Shown: one piece after another, positions 5,161-5,797 of the stretch
Numbering within the stretch: position 1 is the first letter of the stretch
Layout: every line of letters starts with the position of its first letter
Source of the DNA: Oscillospiraceae bacterium
Lineage (GTDB): Bacteria > Bacillota > Clostridia > Oscillospirales > Oscillospiraceae
Assembly (NCBI GenBank): GCA_902783825.1
Contig: CACZSJ010000032.1
Span: 1-5,797, forward strand
Reading direction: 5' to 3'
DNA: 5,797 nt
The notes under the pieces: generated by a model
Databases searched by the model: none
The model's input: only the letters and a program-made list of their open reading frames with translations
What the model was told of the DNA's origin: nothing
Translations under genes and position numbers: made by a program

Positions 5161-5797
5161 ATGGCAAGACCTCTTGTGGCAATTGTAGGAAGGCCCAACG
5201 TGGGCAAATCCATGCTTTTCAATCGTCTGGTGGGGCAGCGCCTGTCCATCGTGGAGGACACCCCGGGCGTCACGCGGGATCGGCTCTACGCCCCCTGTGA
5301 GTGGTGTGGACGGAATTTTGATCTGGTGGACACCGGCGGCATCGAGCCCAGCACAGACAGTGAGATCCTGCTCTTTATGCGCGAGCAGGCGCGCATCGCC
5401 ATCGACGCGGCCACGGTGATCGTGCTGGTGACGGATTTGCGCACCGGCGTGACCGCGGCGGACAAGGACGTGGCGAACATGCTGCTGCGCTCCAAAAAGC
5501 CCGTGGTGCTGGCCGTGAACAAGGCCGACTCCACCGGCGCGACGGATCCGGGGGTCTACGAGTTTTACTCCCTGGGCCTGGGGGATCCCATCCCCGTCTC
5601 CGCTGTCCACGGTCATGGAACGGGGGATTTGCTGGACGCTTGCCTGCAATACTTCCCGGAGGAGGATCAGGAGGAAGAGGAAGAAGACCTGATTCGCGTG
5701 GCCATCATCGGAAAGCCCAACGTGGGCAAATCCTCCCTGGTCAACCACATTCTGGGGGAGAAGCGGGTCATCGTCAGCGACGTGGCCGGCACCACCC
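5161..5797 (+). CDS. der: Ribosome biogenesis GTPase Der (EngA), 3' end outside window
   Basis: The first 212 codons of Der, a tandem-domain GTPase needed for 50S ribosomal subunit assembly; full proteins are usually about 440 aa, so roughly half is missing. The first G domain shows GRPNVGKS (10-17), TPGVTRD (34-40), DTGG (57-60), NKAD (120-123) and SA (147-148). An acidic linker, EEDQEEEEED (167-176), leads to the second G domain, with GKPNVGKS (184-191) and the beginning of its switch region, VAGTT. The start has AAGGAG (5149-5154), 6 bases before the ATG. It lies 21 bases after the DUF512 gene with no terminator between, so the two are probably one operon. In clostridia plsY, gpsA and spoIVA often follow; that cannot be seen here. 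Confidence 0.97.
   Translation, partial: MARPLVAIVGRPNVGKSMLFNRLVGQRLSIVEDTPGVTRDRLYAPCEWCGRNFDLVDTGGIEPSTDSEILLFMREQARIAIDAATVIVLVTDLRTGVTAADKDVANMLLRSKKPVVLAVNKADSTGATDPGVYEFYSLGLGDPIPVSAVHGHGTGDLLDACLQYFPEEDQEEEEEDLIRVAIIGKPNVGKSSLVNHILGEKRVIVSDVAGTT

Noticed and set aside
3565..5748. A 727-codon open frame on the minus strand opposite the DUF512 gene and der
   Set aside because: It lies opposite two well-supported genes. Its translation is rich in His, Gln, Arg and Ala with no recognisable domain. G/C-ending codons on the real strand remove stop codons from this frame.

Overview
The window is ordinary chromosomal DNA from a GC-rich member of the Firmicutes. It most likely comes from a Clostridia gut lineage of the Oscillospiraceae/Ruminococcaceae type. 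This rests on gene order (DUF177/YceD, rpmF, DUF512 radical SAM protein, der), on a YkpA-type ABC-F protein with Bacillus/Clostridium character, and on strong AGGAGG-like ribosome binding sites with consensus sigma-A promoters. Codons strongly favour G or C in third position, which leaves very long meaningless open frames opposite the real genes. I see no transposon, phage gene, CRISPR array, tRNA or rRNA.

Layout. Positions 6-1604 (minus) hold an ABC-F ATPase of the YkpA/YbiT type with its own extended -10 promoter. Positions 1605-1800 hold that promoter and a GC-rich hairpin that probably terminates the next gene. Positions 1801-2769 (minus) encode an RluA-family pseudouridine synthase. Positions 2770-2911 are a divergent promoter region where two near-consensus promoters share almost the whole -35 box. 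Positions 2912-3634 (plus) are the yceD-rpmF operon, closed by a strong intrinsic terminator at 3644-3680. Positions 3685-3780 are a GC-rich, foldable leader with no clear promoter. Positions 3781-5139 (plus) encode a PDZ/radical SAM/DUF512 protein, and der (EngA GTPase) starts 21 bases later and runs off the end of the window.

Shared theme. Every gene of known function acts on the ribosome: ABC-F translation factor, rRNA pseudouridylation, YceD (23S rRNA accumulation), ribosomal protein L32 and Der (50S assembly). The one gene of unknown function, the DUF512 radical SAM protein, sits directly before der. A role in ribosome or RNA maturation is a reasonable but untested inference.

The points most worth a second look are: (1) the ABC-F protein has one intact and one fully degenerate composite ATP site, including a natural Glu-to-Gln change in the second Walker B; (2) the two divergent promoters overlap at -35 and should exclude each other; (3) the DUF512 leader contains a 7-base perfect complement to its own Shine-Dalgarno region, competing with a local hairpin; (4) a 9-bp inverted repeat brackets the yceD stop codon ahead of rpmF. 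I found no clear sign of a wholly new system such as a defence island or novel mobile element.
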